Shown: positions 9,533-18,373, numbered from the stretch's first letter. The stretch: DNA of 64,000 bases from Bradyrhizobium symbiodeficiens (GCF_002266465.3 NZ_CP029427.2:2978501-3042500); one strand, 5' to 3'. Made by a program: numbers and translations. The notes: generated by a model not told the origin, from the sequence alone.

Positions 9533-10318
9533 ATGAAGCACCCCAACGCTGGTCTGGCCTTTGCCGCCGCTCTCTATCTGTTCGCGACCGTTGCTCCCGC
9601 ACGCGCAGAACCCCTGAAGAACATCGTCCTGGTGCACGGGGCTTGGGTGGATGCGTCCGGCTGGAAGCCGGTCTATGAGATCCTCACCAAGGAGGGTTTC
9701 CGCGTCACCATGGTGCAGGAGCCCGAGACGTCGTTCGCCGACGACGTCACGGCGGCGAAGCGCATTCTCGATCAACAGGACGGTCCGACACTCCTCGTCG
9801 GCCACAGCTATGGCGGCTCCATCATCACTGAAGCCGGAGTCCATCCCAACGTCGTCGGTCTCGTCTACGTCGCCGCGCACGCGCCCGAGGTCGGCGAAGA
9901 TGAATCGGCGCTGGGCAAGAAGACGCCGAGCGTGCTCGGCAAGACCGAGGGCGTCATCAAGGTCACCCCCGACAAGTTCACCTATCTCGATCCCGTGCAA
10001 TTCCCGAAACTGTTCGCGCCCGATCTGCCGCGTGAGCGCGCCGAGTTCGTCGCTCGCTCGCAAGTCCCGGCTGCGGCGCAGGTCTTCAGCACGCCGCTCA
10101 CTGCGGCCGCATGGAAGACCAAGCCGAGCTGGGGCGTCGTGGCCGGTAGCGACCAGATCATCAATCCGGATCTCGAGCGCTGGTACTATGAGCGCGCCAA
10201 GAGCCAGATCACCGTCATCCCCGGCGCCAGCCACTCGGTCTTCGAGTCGCATCCGAAGGAAGTCGCAACTGTGATCACTCGCGCCGCGCGCAGCATTGAT
10301 CAACAGGCTGCGCGCTAG
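9533..10318 (+). CDS. Exported alpha/beta-fold hydrolase
   Basis: A 261-residue protein with a signal peptide (about residues 1-25, ending in ARA) and an alpha/beta hydrolase fold. The nucleophile elbow GHSYGG places the catalytic serine at residue 92, the oxyanion strand reads VLVHGAW, and a late histidine is in GASHSVFESHP. This subgroup is usually annotated as an esterase or aroma-ester-hydrolase-like protein of unknown substrate; the export signal suggests work in the periplasm. It is alone on its strand, 280 bp from the divergent exported-protein gene and 168 bp before the malonate decarboxylase operon, with inverted repeats in between. Confidence 0.88.
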   Translation: MKHPNAGLAFAAALYLFATVAPARAEPLKNIVLVHGAWVDASGWKPVYEILTKEGFRVTMVQEPETSFADDVTAAKRILDQQDGPTLLVGHSYGGSIITEAGVHPNVVGLVYVAAHAPEVGEDESALGKKTPSVLGKTEGVIKVTPDKFTYLDPVQFPKLFAPDLPRERAEFVARSQVPAAAQVFSTPLTAAAWKTKPSWGVVAGSDQIINPDLERWYYERAKSQITVIPGASHSVFESHPKEVATVITRAARSIDQQAAR

Positions 10319-10359
10319 TCACGTATCTTGCCGGTCCTGACGCACGGCCGGCGAAGGGA

Positions 10360-10410
10360 AGGCCGGCGGGAGAGACAACACTTCCGCCGGCCTGACTTCC
10401 CCGAAGTGTT
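10360..10410 (+). promoter_or_regulatory. Two interleaved inverted repeats upstream of mdcA
   Basis: Arms AGGCCGGCGG (10360-10369) and CCGCCGGCCT (10384-10393) are perfectly complementary with a 14-nt loop. A second perfect pair, AACACTTC (10377-10384) and GAAGTGTT (10403-10410), begins inside the first loop, so the two structures compete or form a pseudoknot. They lie between the hydrolase gene and mdcA, about 77 bp before the chosen mdcA start. They could be a terminator remnant for the hydrolase (no T-run follows), an operator for the mdc operon, or a leader structure; the sequence alone does not decide. Confidence 0.4.
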
Positions 10411-10486
10411 TCATGAACGTGATCGAGATGACCAGCGCGAGACGCGGACCGGTCCGTGACCTTAGGCGCGCCGAGGAGCAATGGCT

Positions 10487-12133
10487 ATGACGAGCTGGCA
10501 GAACAACCGCGCCACGCGTGACGCCCGCATTGCCGCAGGCTCTGCGCTCGCCCGTGGCAAGGTCGTGGCAGCCCAAGACGTGACGCGCCTGTTCGAGGCC
10601 GTGGTCCGGCCGGGCGATCGGATCTGCCTGGAAGGCGACAACCAGAAGCAGGCCGATCTGCTCAGTCGCGCGCTGCTGGCGGTCGACCTGTCAAAGGTCA
10701 ACGATCTGCACATGGTGCAGTCGGGTGTCGTTCTGCCCGAACATCTGGACCTGTTCGACCGCGGCGTCGCCAAGCGGCTCGACTATGCCTATTCCGGGCC
10801 CCAATCGGCGCGGATCGCGCGTATGTTGTTCGGCGGCAAGATCGAACTTGGCGCGGTTCATACCTATCTCGAACTGTTCGCCCGCTACTTCATCGACCTC
10901 ACGCCGCACGTCGCCCTGATCGCCGCCGTCAGCGCCGACCACGCGGGAAATCTCTACACCGGCCCGAACACGGAGGACACCCCGACCGTGGTCGAGGCGA
11001 CGGCGTTCAAGGACGGCGTCGTGATCGCCCAGGTCAACGACATCGTCGACACCGTCCCGCGGGTCGACATCCCGGCGGACCGCGTCCACTTCATCGTCAA
11101 GGCCGACAAGCCGTTCTTCGTCGAGCCGTTGTTCACGCGCGATCCCGCCGCGATCACGGAAGGCCAGATCCTGACCGCGATGCTCGCGATCAAGGGCATC
11201 TACGCGCCCTATGGCGTGCAGCGCCTCAATCACGGCATCGGCTTCAGCACCGCCGCGATCGAGCTCCTGCTACCGACATTCGGCGAGAGGCTGGGGCTGA
11301 AAGGCAGGGTCGCGACGCACTTCGCGTTGAATCCGCATCCCGCACTCATTCCCGCCATCGAGTCCGGCTGGGTGCGGCAGATCCACTCGTTCGGCTCGGA
11401 GGTCGGCATGGACGACTACATCCGGGCCAGGTCCGATGTCTATTTCACCGGTCCCGACGGCTCGCTGCGTTCCAACCGCGCCTTCTGCCAGACCGCCGGG
11501 CTCTATGCCTGCGACATGTTTATCGGTTCCACCCTGCAGATCGATCTGCAGGGGAATTCGTCGACCATCACCACCTCGCGCATCGCGGGCTTCGGTGGCG
11601 CTCCGAACATGGGGGCGGATGCCCGCGGGCGGCGTCATCCGAGCGAGCCCTGGCTGAAGGCCGGAGCGGAGGCCGATCCCGACAGTCCGGCGCCGCTACG
11701 CCGCGGCCGCAAGCTGGTGGTGCAGATCGGTGAGACTTTCGGCGACAAGAACGTGCCGCTGTTCGTCGAGAAACTCGATGCGATCGAGCTTGCGGAGAAG
11801 CTGAAGCTCGATCTTGCGCCGGTCATGATCTATGGCGACGACGTCACGCACATCGTCACCGAGGAAGGCATCGCAAATCTCTTGATGTGCCGCACCGCGC
11901 AGGAGCGCGAGCAGGCCATCCGCGGCGTTGCCGGCTACACCGACCCCGGCCGTCGGCGGGACCATGGCATTATCTCGCGCCTTCGCGAGCGCGGCGTGAT
12001 CCGCCGGCCGGACGATCTCGGCATCAATCCGCTCGATGCGGATCGCAGCCTGCTGGCGGCGCGCTCGATCAAGGATCTCGTGCGCTGGTCAGGCGGCTTG
12101 TACGCACCCCCGTCGAAATTCAGGAACTGGTGA
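10487..12133 (+). CDS. mdcA: Malonate decarboxylase alpha subunit (acetyl-S-ACP:malonate ACP transferase)
   Basis: About 548 residues along the whole length of MdcA. This subunit exchanges the acetyl group on the acyl carrier protein MdcC for malonyl, the first step of biotin-independent malonate decarboxylation to acetate and CO2. Family-typical stretches include GDRICLEGDNQKQADLLSRA, GPNTEDTPTVVEAT and GFSTAAIELLLPT. Two in-frame ATGs compete: the one at 10487 is 8 nt from GAGGAG and is preferred to the one at 10481, which is too close. It is the first gene of an eight-gene operon in the order A-C-D-E-G-B-F-H. Confidence 0.96.
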   Translation: MTSWQNNRATRDARIAAGSALARGKVVAAQDVTRLFEAVVRPGDRICLEGDNQKQADLLSRALLAVDLSKVNDLHMVQSGVVLPEHLDLFDRGVAKRLDYAYSGPQSARIARMLFGGKIELGAVHTYLELFARYFIDLTPHVALIAAVSADHAGNLYTGPNTEDTPTVVEATAFKDGVVIAQVNDIVDTVPRVDIPADRVHFIVKADKPFFVEPLFTRDPAAITEGQILTAMLAIKGIYAPYGVQRLNHGIGFSTAAIELLLPTFGERLGLKGRVATHFALNPHPALIPAIESGWVRQIHSFGSEVGMDDYIRARSDVYFTGPDGSLRSNRAFCQTAGLYACDMFIGSTLQIDLQGNSSTITTSRIAGFGGAPNMGADARGRRHPSEPWLKAGAEADPDSPAPLRRGRKLVVQIGETFGDKNVPLFVEKLDAIELAEKLKLDLAPVMIYGDDVTHIVTEEGIANLLMCRTAQEREQAIRGVAGYTDPGRRRDHGIISRLRERGVIRRPDDLGINPLDADRSLLAARSIKDLVRWSGGLYAPPSKFRNW

Positions 12134-12142
12134 GGACGCGCC

Positions 12143-12460
12143 ATGGAAGATCTCAGCTTTCGACACCCGGTTCGCGCCCGCGCAAGCGGTGCCAGGCGAA
12201 CTGCGATTGTCGGCGTAGTTGCCTCGGGCAATCTGGAAGTGCTGGTGGAGCGCGTTTTGCCGGATGCGGAATGCGTGGTCGATATCAGGACCGCGGCGAT
12301 GGGCTTCGGCGAGATATGGAGTGCCGTGATCGGGGATTTCGTCGAGCATTATTCTCCTGGCGGGCTGAAGTTCTCGATCAACGACGGCGGCGCGCGTCCC
12401 GATACGGTCTCGCTCCGGTTGGCGCAGGCGGTGCGATTGATCGCGGGGGAGGGCCAATGA
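12143..12460 (+). CDS. mdcC: Malonate decarboxylase acyl carrier protein (delta subunit)
   Basis: A 105-residue carrier protein. It carries a 2'-(5''-phosphoribosyl)-3'-dephospho-CoA group, made by MdcB and attached by MdcG. The likely attachment residue is S28 in GVVASGNLEVL, in the position of the modified serine (Ser25) of Klebsiella MdcC. It starts 9 bp after mdcA and its stop overlaps the mdcD start (ATGA). The first ~18 residues are Arg-rich and slightly longer than in other MdcC proteins. Confidence 0.93.
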   Translation: MEDLSFRHPVRARASGARRTAIVGVVASGNLEVLVERVLPDAECVVDIRTAAMGFGEIWSAVIGDFVEHYSPGGLKFSINDGGARPDTVSLRLAQAVRLIAGEGQ

Positions 12461-13395
12461 CTGCTCCGCTCAAGGACATCACTCCGGCCGAACGGGCCCG
12501 CGGCACCAGCTTCTACGAGGCGTCGGCTCGCACGCGGCTGGAGCTGCTGCTCGATGTCGGTAGCCTCGTCGAGTTCATCGGGCCCGAGCAGCGCGAGGTC
12601 AGTCCGCATCTGAAGATATTCGATCTTCCCGAGCAGTTCGACGATGGCATCGTCGTCGGTCACGGCCGCCTCGACGGCTCGCCCGTGTTCTTCGCGGCTC
12701 AGGAGGGCCGTTTCATGGGCGGCGCGTTCGGCGAGGTGCACGGCGCCAAGCTGACAGGGCTGCTCCGCGCTGCGCGCCAAATCGGCTCGATCCCCGTCCT
12801 GATCCTGCTCGATACCGGCGGCGTCAGGTTGCAGGAAGCCAATGCCGGTGAGCTTGCCATCGCCGAGATCATGCGTGCTGTGATGGAAGCCCGTGCCGCC
12901 GGCGTGAAGGTCATCGGTCTGATCGGCGGCAGATCTGGATGCTATGGCGGCGGTGGTCTCATCGCAGGCTGTTGCTCTGCGCTTGCCGTATCGGAGCCGG
13001 GGCGCATCGCCGTGTCGGGCCCCGAGGTGATCGAGACCAACCGCGGCGTCGAAGAGTTCGACTCCCGCGACCGCGCTTTGGTCTGGCGCACCATGGGCGG
13101 CAAGCACCGTCGTCTGCTCGGCGCCGCCGATGTGTTCGCCGACGATACGGTGCAGGACTTTCGCGAGGCCGCGCTCGAATTGCTCGCTTTGGCCGGATCG
13201 TTCGGTCTCGACAGGCTGAAGGCCGAACAGCAGCGGCTTGCCGACCGGCTGCGTAGCTTCGGTGCCTGCGGTGATGCCGTGGACATCTGGACGGCGGAAG
13301 GTATCGCGGATGCTCAAGCCATCCCCGAGTTGCCGGCCGACCAGTTCATTGCCCTTGCCAACCGGATCGGGAGGACCAGGCGTGACGCTCGATGA
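12457..13395 (+). CDS. mdcD: Malonate decarboxylase beta subunit
   Basis: A 312-residue crotonase-like, carboxyltransferase-fold protein that, with MdcE, decarboxylates malonyl-S-MdcC. Family stretches visible are AAQEGRFMGGAFGEVHGAKL, DTGGVRLQEANAGE and GGRSGCYGGGGLIAG. The start is the ATG at 12457, which overlaps the mdcC stop; the frame is open far upstream but that part is a shadow of mdcA and mdcC. The 3' end overlaps the GTG start of mdcE by 14 bp. Confidence 0.95.
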   Translation: MTAPLKDITPAERARGTSFYEASARTRLELLLDVGSLVEFIGPEQREVSPHLKIFDLPEQFDDGIVVGHGRLDGSPVFFAAQEGRFMGGAFGEVHGAKLTGLLRAARQIGSIPVLILLDTGGVRLQEANAGELAIAEIMRAVMEARAAGVKVIGLIGGRSGCYGGGGLIAGCCSALAVSEPGRIAVSGPEVIETNRGVEEFDSRDRALVWRTMGGKHRRLLGAADVFADDTVQDFREAALELLALAGSFGLDRLKAEQQRLADRLRSFGACGDAVDIWTAEGIADAQAIPELPADQFIALANRIGRTRRDAR

Positions 13396-14104
13396 TATCA
13401 TCGCATCGCTCTTTCCTGACGGCCACGAGGTGAGGGAACGACAAGGGCGTCATCCTCGGCTCGGCGAGGCTGCGAACCGGCGGCGGGATGCTCGTGCTTG
13501 GTGTTGCAGACCGGACGCCGCTAGGCGTCGATGAAGCGATCAAGCTGTCGGGCCACGTCCTTGAGTCGATCGGCCGGGACTCCGGACCGATCCTGGTGCT
13601 CGTCGACAGCGACAGCCAGCGCATGAGCAAGCGTGACGAGCTGCTCGGGCTGAACGAGTTCCTCGCGCATCTGGCGAAGGTGCTGATCCATGCGACACGC
13701 ACGGTCGCCCGACCATCGGTCTTCTATACGGCCACTCGGCCGCAGGCGCGCTGCTTGCGACGGGTCTTGCGACGCGCGTATTGGTCGGACTGCCTGGGGC
13801 CGATCCCGCGGTGATGGACCTGCCGTCGATGGCGAAGGTCACCAAGCTGTCGATGGAGGCCCTGCAGGAGAAGGCGAGATCGACGCCGGTGTTCGCGCCG
13901 GGTCTGTCCAATCTCGCGCAGATGGGCGCTGTTCACATGATGTGGAGCAATGCCAGTTCGCTCGCCGATCAGTTGGAGGCGCTGCTGGCCGATATGCCGG
14001 CCGTGCACGACCGGCGGGATGCGCTCGGCAAGGAGCGTGGCGGCCGGCTGAAGGCCACCGAGATCGCGGAGCGCGTTCATGACCTCGCCTTGCAAGCACA
14101 GTGA
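13382..14104 (+). pseudogene. mdcE: Malonate decarboxylase gamma subunit gene with two compensating frameshifts
   Basis: The gene starts at GTG 13382 (protein start MTLDDIIASLFPDGHEVR). At about 13433-13436 (AGGG) one base is extra and the conserved protein continues in the next frame as NDKGVILGSARLRTGGGMLV through LAKVLIHATRT. At about 13701-13703 one base is missing and the protein continues in the original frame as GRPTIGLLYGHSAAGALLAT and on to the stop at 14104. Read as written, translation ends at 13534 after about 50 residues. With both corrections the product is 240 residues, normal for this family. All neighbouring mdc genes are intact, so these may be sequence errors or recent mutations. 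MdcE works with MdcD as the decarboxylase, so a true loss would stop the pathway. Confidence 0.85.
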
Positions 14105-14759
14105 ACGTCAACCTGGTCGTCACGACCTCGTCTTCGTCAGCCCTGATGGGTGGCGTGCGATACTGGACTCGCGCGGCGATCTCGCAACCGATGTGTTGGT
14201 CGCGCGCTGGCCCAAAATGCGATGGCCAACGATCAGGCGGCGCGCTTTGCCAAGCGAGGCAACCGGCCTCGCGCTCGGCCTGCCCTTACCGCCCTCGGCC
14301 GGCAAGAAGCGTATCTCCCTTGTGGTTGATATCGACCACGTCGCCTCCGTTGCAAGGCCGCCGTCGCTGCGGCAGGCGCGGGCTTACGCGCCACGCAGTT
14401 GGTGGCTGACGCTCGACCGGCTCGATGAACTGGCGCTTCGTCATGCGGTGGACGCGCGCGTGTTCGGCAGCCTGGCCTGGCAGTCGTTGACCGGGCTTGA
14501 CTACGTCACCGGCCGTTCCGACCTCGATATCCTGTTCGAGGTTCAAGGCGAAACTGACGTCGATCGTTTCGTCGCCGAAGTCGCCGCGATCGAGACCGGC
14601 GCGCCAATGCGGCTTGATGGCGAACTGATGGGTGCCGACGGCGCTGCGGTCAACTGGCGCGAATTCCACGGCGGCGCCGACGAGATTCTGGTCAAGAGCA
14701 TCGAGCGCGCGGCCCTGCTCGGCAGGGATCAATTCATTTCGGGAGCGATGGGATCATGA
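14079..14759 (+). CDS. mdcG: Malonate decarboxylase holo-ACP synthase (phosphoribosyl-dephospho-CoA transferase)
   Basis: A 226-residue nucleotidyltransferase-fold enzyme that transfers the prosthetic group precursor from MdcB's product onto MdcC. The active-site pattern is VFGSLAWQSLTG followed by GRSDLDILFEV, giving the GS...DxD arrangement of nucleotidyltransferases. The ATG at 14079 lies 26 bp inside the end of mdcE and its stop overlaps mdcB (ATGA). The N-terminal ~30 residues (HDLVFVSPDGW) match family usage. Confidence 0.92.
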   Translation: MTSPCKHSERQPGRHDLVFVSPDGWRAILDSRGDLATDVLVARWPKMRWPTIRRRALPSEATGLALGLPLPPSAGKKRISLVVDIDHVASVARPPSLRQARAYAPRSWWLTLDRLDELALRHAVDARVFGSLAWQSLTGLDYVTGRSDLDILFEVQGETDVDRFVAEVAAIETGAPMRLDGELMGADGAAVNWREFHGGADEILVKSIERAALLGRDQFISGAMGS

Positions 14760-15634
14760 TCACCACCGCCGCAAGAGGCGTGGAACGGCGACATCCGCAT
14801 CGGGCGCAGATCGCGCCCGATGTCTCCGCCATCGGTGCCGTCGCCGCAGATTGCCTGGTCAAGGAGCTCGAAACCTGGCCGAAGCCGGGCTTGGTGAGCC
14901 ATGTCGACAATGGCAGTCACGATGACATGGATGCGAACACGTTTCGTCGCAGTGCTGCGGCCATCAGGCCCTGTCTGCAACGCCTGGCCGACGCAGGCGC
15001 GCTTGGCTGCGGTATGGGACGGCTGCGGATCATCGGGCTTGAGGCAGAGCGCGCCATGTTCGCTGCGACTTCGGGAATCAACACGCACCGTGGCGCGATC
15101 TTCGGGCTCGGCCTGCTGTGCGCGGCGGCCGGCGCGAAAGCCGGCGGGTTGGTCGATCCCGGGCTTCCGCTTGGCGCTGTCGTGGCGCGCCTGTGGGGCG
15201 ACAGCATACTCGATGGTCCGGTGCTGCTGCACAGCCATGGCAGCGTGGCCCGACGCCGGTTTCGCGCGGGCGGTGCGCGTATCGAGGCCGCGACGGGATT
15301 TCCGAGCGTGTACCGGATCGGCTTGCCGGCCCTGCGGAGAGCGACTGCCGCGCTACAGGATTTGGAAGCCGCCCGGGTCGAGGCGTGCTTTGCCCTGATC
15401 GCATCTGTCGAAGACACCAACCTCCTGCATCGCGGCGGGCTCGATGGCCTCCGCTTCGCGCATGACGCGGCGCAGAGCTTCATCGACGCCGGCGGCGTCC
15501 GCGCGGACGGCTGGCGTCCGCGCGCGCAATCGATCCACGAAAGCTTCGTCGTCCGCCGCCTCAGCCCGGGTGGTTCGGCTGACCTGCTTGCCATGGCGCT
15601 GTTCGTCGATGCCCATGAGAGAGCGGCCCGGTGA
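14756..15634 (+). CDS. mdcB: Triphosphoribosyl-dephospho-CoA synthase
   Basis: A 292-residue CitG/MdcB-family enzyme that makes 2'-(5''-triphosphoribosyl)-3'-dephospho-CoA from ATP and dephospho-CoA for MdcC maturation. Family stretches are CLVKELETWPKPGLVSHVDN, SGINTHRGAIFGLGLL and the late DTNLLHRGGLDGL. It overlaps mdcG at its start and the transporter gene at its end. Confidence 0.94.
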   Translation: MITTAARGVERRHPHRAQIAPDVSAIGAVAADCLVKELETWPKPGLVSHVDNGSHDDMDANTFRRSAAAIRPCLQRLADAGALGCGMGRLRIIGLEAERAMFAATSGINTHRGAIFGLGLLCAAAGAKAGGLVDPGLPLGAVVARLWGDSILDGPVLLHSHGSVARRRFRAGGARIEAATGFPSVYRIGLPALRRATAALQDLEAARVEACFALIASVEDTNLLHRGGLDGLRFAHDAAQSFIDAGGVRADGWRPRAQSIHESFVVRRLSPGGSADLLAMALFVDAHERAAR

Positions 15635-16581
15635 TGTCCAATGCGATCCTGATGGCGCTGGTGCCGGTCTTCTTCGTTCTGCTTTTGGGGTATGCAGCCG
15701 GCAAGTTTCATGTCGTTGACAATCTCCATGTCGATGCTCTCAATGCGCTCGTGATGGACTTTGCGTTGCCGGCCTCGCTGTTCGCCGCGACCGCCTCGGC
15801 GTCGCGCCGCGAGATGATCGAGCAGGTCCCGCTTTTCCTGGTGCTCGGCGTGACGATTCTGCTGCTCTACCTCGCCTGGTATTTCGCTGCACGCAGCTTA
15901 TCCAAGGTGTCCCGGTCGGAGGCGTCATTGCAGGCGCTGACGATCGGCTTTCCGAATCTCGCCGGTGTGGGCCTTCCGATCATGACGTCGGTCGTGGGGC
16001 CAACCGGCACCGTCCCGGTTGCCGTTGCGTTGGCGGCGGGCTCGATCCTGATCAGTCCGCTGACGCTAATCATAGCGGAAATGGGCGCCGCCAAGGCGCA
16101 TGGCGAGGAACTGGCGGCACGGCAGGTCCTGACGTCAGTCCGGCGTGCGATCACCAAGCCGGTGGTGCTGGCGCCCGCGCTTGGCATCGTGTTCTCGTTG
16201 TCGGATGTGAGCCTTGGCGCACTGGCCCATGCCAGCCTCGCGCTGATCGGAAGTTCGGCCGCCGGCGTCGCCCTGTTCCTCACCGGAGCCATTCTGTCGG
16301 CACAATCGTTTCGGCTGGATTGGACGATCACGGCTGCGACGGTGGCCTCGGACATCGTCCGCCCGCTGCTGGCTGTTGCGGTCATTCGCGCCATTCCGGT
16401 CGCCCCGGATGCCGCGAAAACGGCCATTCTGCTCGCCGCGGTACCTTCTGGTTTTTTCGGAATCTTGTTCGCCGTCAACTACCGGCTGGATTCCGCCAGG
16501 GCCGGATCCATGGTCATTGCGAGCACCGGAGTCAGCGTCGTGACCCTGGCGATTGCGATCGCAATGCTCTTTCCGAATTAG
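15634..16581 (+). CDS. mdcF: AEC-family transporter, probable malonate permease
   Basis: A 315-residue integral membrane protein of the auxin efflux carrier family with about ten hydrophobic segments and the usual GFPNLAGVGLPIM stretch in the first half. Its place inside the mdc operon, between mdcB and mdcH, supports malonate uptake, as proposed for MdcF. The ATG at 15634 overlaps the mdcB stop as TGATG; a GTG one codon upstream (15631) is an alternative start. Confidence 0.88.
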   Translation: MSNAILMALVPVFFVLLLGYAAGKFHVVDNLHVDALNALVMDFALPASLFAATASASRREMIEQVPLFLVLGVTILLLYLAWYFAARSLSKVSRSEASLQALTIGFPNLAGVGLPIMTSVVGPTGTVPVAVALAAGSILISPLTLIIAEMGAAKAHGEELAARQVLTSVRRAITKPVVLAPALGIVFSLSDVSLGALAHASLALIGSSAAGVALFLTGAILSAQSFRLDWTITAATVASDIVRPLLAVAVIRAIPVAPDAAKTAILLAAVPSGFFGILFAVNYRLDSARAGSMVIASTGVSVVTLAIAIAMLFPN

Positions 16582-16590
16582 GCGGCAGCA

Positions 16591-17526
16591 ATGACACTTG
16601 CGATCCTGTGCTCGGGCCAAGGCAGGCAGCACCGGGAGATGTTCGCTCTCACCGGCGATGCACCGGAAGCCGCGCACCTGTTTGCACATGCGGCGACATT
16701 GCTGGGGGGCAGGGATCCGCGCGATTTCGTGCGCAGCGAGCCCGATGAGGCCCTGCATCGCAACCGTGCCAGCCAGATCCTGTGTACCTTGCAGGCACTG
16801 GCCGCCATGGCTGCGCTCAAGGGTGCCATTCCACATGGCGCCATCAACGCCGGATATAGCGTCGGTGAGGTCGCGGCCTGGGGTGCGGGGGTGTTCGAAG
16901 CGACCGTCACGCTCGACCTCGTCGCGCGCCGTGCGGAGGCCATGGACGCCGCCACGCGCGCCGGTGATGGGCTGATCTTCGTGCGCGGACTTTCACGTGG
17001 CGACGTCGACCGCCTCTGCAGGCGCTTTGGCGCGGCGATCGCCATCATCAATCCGGGCGACGCCTTCGTGATCGGCGGCAGCCGGGGGGCTTTGAACGCG
17101 ATCGCAGCAAGCGCGAGGGCAACGCACGCGGCAATGGTCGTCGATCTGCCGGTCGAGGTTGCTTCCCACACTGAACGGCTCGTCGAAGCGTCGGCCGCGT
17201 TTCGCGAGGTGTTGCGGTCGGCGCAGGTCACGTTTCCGCCGGCCGCCGGCGCGCGCATCGTGAGCGGTATCGATGGCGCGACGGTCGTCTCCGCCGAGAT
17301 AGGCCTCGACAAACTCGCCGCGCAGATATCGCAAACCGTGCAATGGGCAAATTGCCTGGAGAGCTGCTTCGAGGCGGGCGCCACGACCTTTCTCGAGCTT
17401 GGGCCGGGACAGGCGCTGAGCAAGATGGTTGCGTACATCGAGCCCGGATTTCCGGCGCGCTCACTGGACGATTTCAGGAGTCTTGAGGGCGTCCGCGGTT
17501 GGATTGCGCGTCACCTCGGCGCCTAA
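16591..17526 (+). CDS. mdcH: Malonyl-CoA:ACP transacylase of malonate decarboxylase
   Basis: A 311-residue FabD-like acyltransferase. It has the GQG motif near the N-terminus (residues 9-11), the nucleophile motif GYSVGE with S90, and a catalytic histidine at about H193 (VASHTERL). In this system it malonylates MdcC to start the catalytic cycle. It is the last gene of the operon, 9 bp after the permease. A strong stem-loop follows 55 bp downstream. Confidence 0.94.
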   Translation: MTLAILCSGQGRQHREMFALTGDAPEAAHLFAHAATLLGGRDPRDFVRSEPDEALHRNRASQILCTLQALAAMAALKGAIPHGAINAGYSVGEVAAWGAGVFEATVTLDLVARRAEAMDAATRAGDGLIFVRGLSRGDVDRLCRRFGAAIAIINPGDAFVIGGSRGALNAIAASARATHAAMVVDLPVEVASHTERLVEASAAFREVLRSAQVTFPPAAGARIVSGIDGATVVSAEIGLDKLAAQISQTVQWANCLESCFEAGATTFLELGPGQALSKMVAYIEPGFPARSLDDFRSLEGVRGWIARHLGA

Positions 17527-17574
17527 CGTCGGCTGGTCCGAACAGGGGCCTCCGTCGATCGCGCTGCGCGGTCG

Positions 17575-17608
17575 AAAAAAGGGGCCGTCCTTTGGGGGAG
17601 GACGGCCC
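17575..17608 (-). terminator. Intrinsic terminator reading on the minus strand
   Basis: GGGCCGTCCT (17582-17591) and AGGACGGCCC (17599-17608) form a perfect 10-bp stem with a 7-nt loop. Six A's at 17575-17580 give a T-run after the stem only on the minus strand, so it should stop transcripts coming from the response regulator at 17996. On the plus strand, after mdcH, there is a stem but no T-run. Confidence 0.75.
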
Positions 17609-17995
17609 TGAGATGCTCGTATGCCCAGGGAGGAGGGAGGCTCGAGCGGTGACGTGGGGGTCTCAGTCACCCAACACGCACAGCATCGCCGATCCCGCAG
17701 CCAAAGTATTTCACGAACCCCTTCTGTTTCTCATTTCGCATGATTCACGAGAAGTCTGCGGGCCGCACCCAAGACACGGCCTTGCGAGCCGGAGCCGGAT
17801 TGCTGCCTGAGAGCCTGGATGAAGTCGACGCGTTCCGGCTGGCGCGGCGCCAGCGCGTGGGCACCCCGGCGAGGGCCGTCTCGGAATGTCGTGAAATCGA
17901 ACCGAGTGGAGGTTTGCCGGGCTCACCGGTATTTCCGGTCCACCAACCTGTTTGCCGGAATGTACGTCGGGTTGGGAGGAGAGCCCTCTTGCGGA
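17609..17995. other. Intergenic stretch without a supported gene
   Basis: About 390 bp between the stem-loop after mdcH and the end of the receiver-protein gene. Short open frames exist on both strands but have no ribosome-binding site, recognisable motif or codon pattern that favours one of them. If the terminator at 17575-17608 is used, this stretch is a long 3' untranslated region of the minus-strand regulator transcript. Confidence 0.5.
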
Positions 17996-18373
17996 CTACG
18001 GCGCGTGGCCTGCCAGCGCCTCTTCGAGGCAGCGAATGATCTCGTCACCGCTGGAGGGCTTGCCGAGATAGCAATGCGCGCCTGCGGCCATCACACGCTG
18101 GCGCACGTTTTCGCTCGGAAACGCCGTCATGAAGATGATCGGGAAATGGCGGCCGGCGGCAACCAGCCGGGCCTGCAACTCATCGCCGGAGATAACAGGC
18201 ATCTGGACGTCGGCGATCATGCACGCGGGATCGTCTCCCGGTGCCTGCCGCAGGAAGTCCATGCCGGATGCGTAGGCCTGGGCTTCGTAGCCGATCGAGC
18301 GCACGAGGCTCGCAAGCGAGGTGCGAACGCCCTCGTCGTCGTCTACGATCGCAATCACCGGGGTTTTGGCCAT
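17996..18373 (-). CDS. Single-domain response regulator (CheY/FixJ-receiver type)
   Basis: A 125-residue receiver domain with nothing after it. The acidic pocket is DDDE (residues 11-14), the phospho-acceptor is D55 in CMIADVQMP, and a lysine is in YLGKPSSGDEI. With no output domain it may act as a phosphate sink or bind a partner protein. It lies 103 bp after the FixJ-type regulator on the same strand and is probably the third gene of the kinase operon. Confidence 0.9.
   Translation of the reverse strand: MAKTPVIAIVDDDEGVRTSLASLVRSIGYEAQAYASGMDFLRQAPGDDPACMIADVQMPVISGDELQARLVAAGRHFPIIFMTAFPSENVRQRVMAAGAHCYLGKPSSGDEIIRCLEEALAGHAP

Noticed and set aside
11887..12456. Long N-terminal extension of MdcD
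   Set aside because: The frame is open through mdcA and mdcC but its translation is Arg-rich and non-homologous; the ATG at 12457 is the natural coupled start.
13433..13703. Programmed ribosomal frameshifting in mdcE
   Set aside because: Two shifts in opposite directions would be needed, neither site is a slippery heptamer, and no stimulatory structure is evident.
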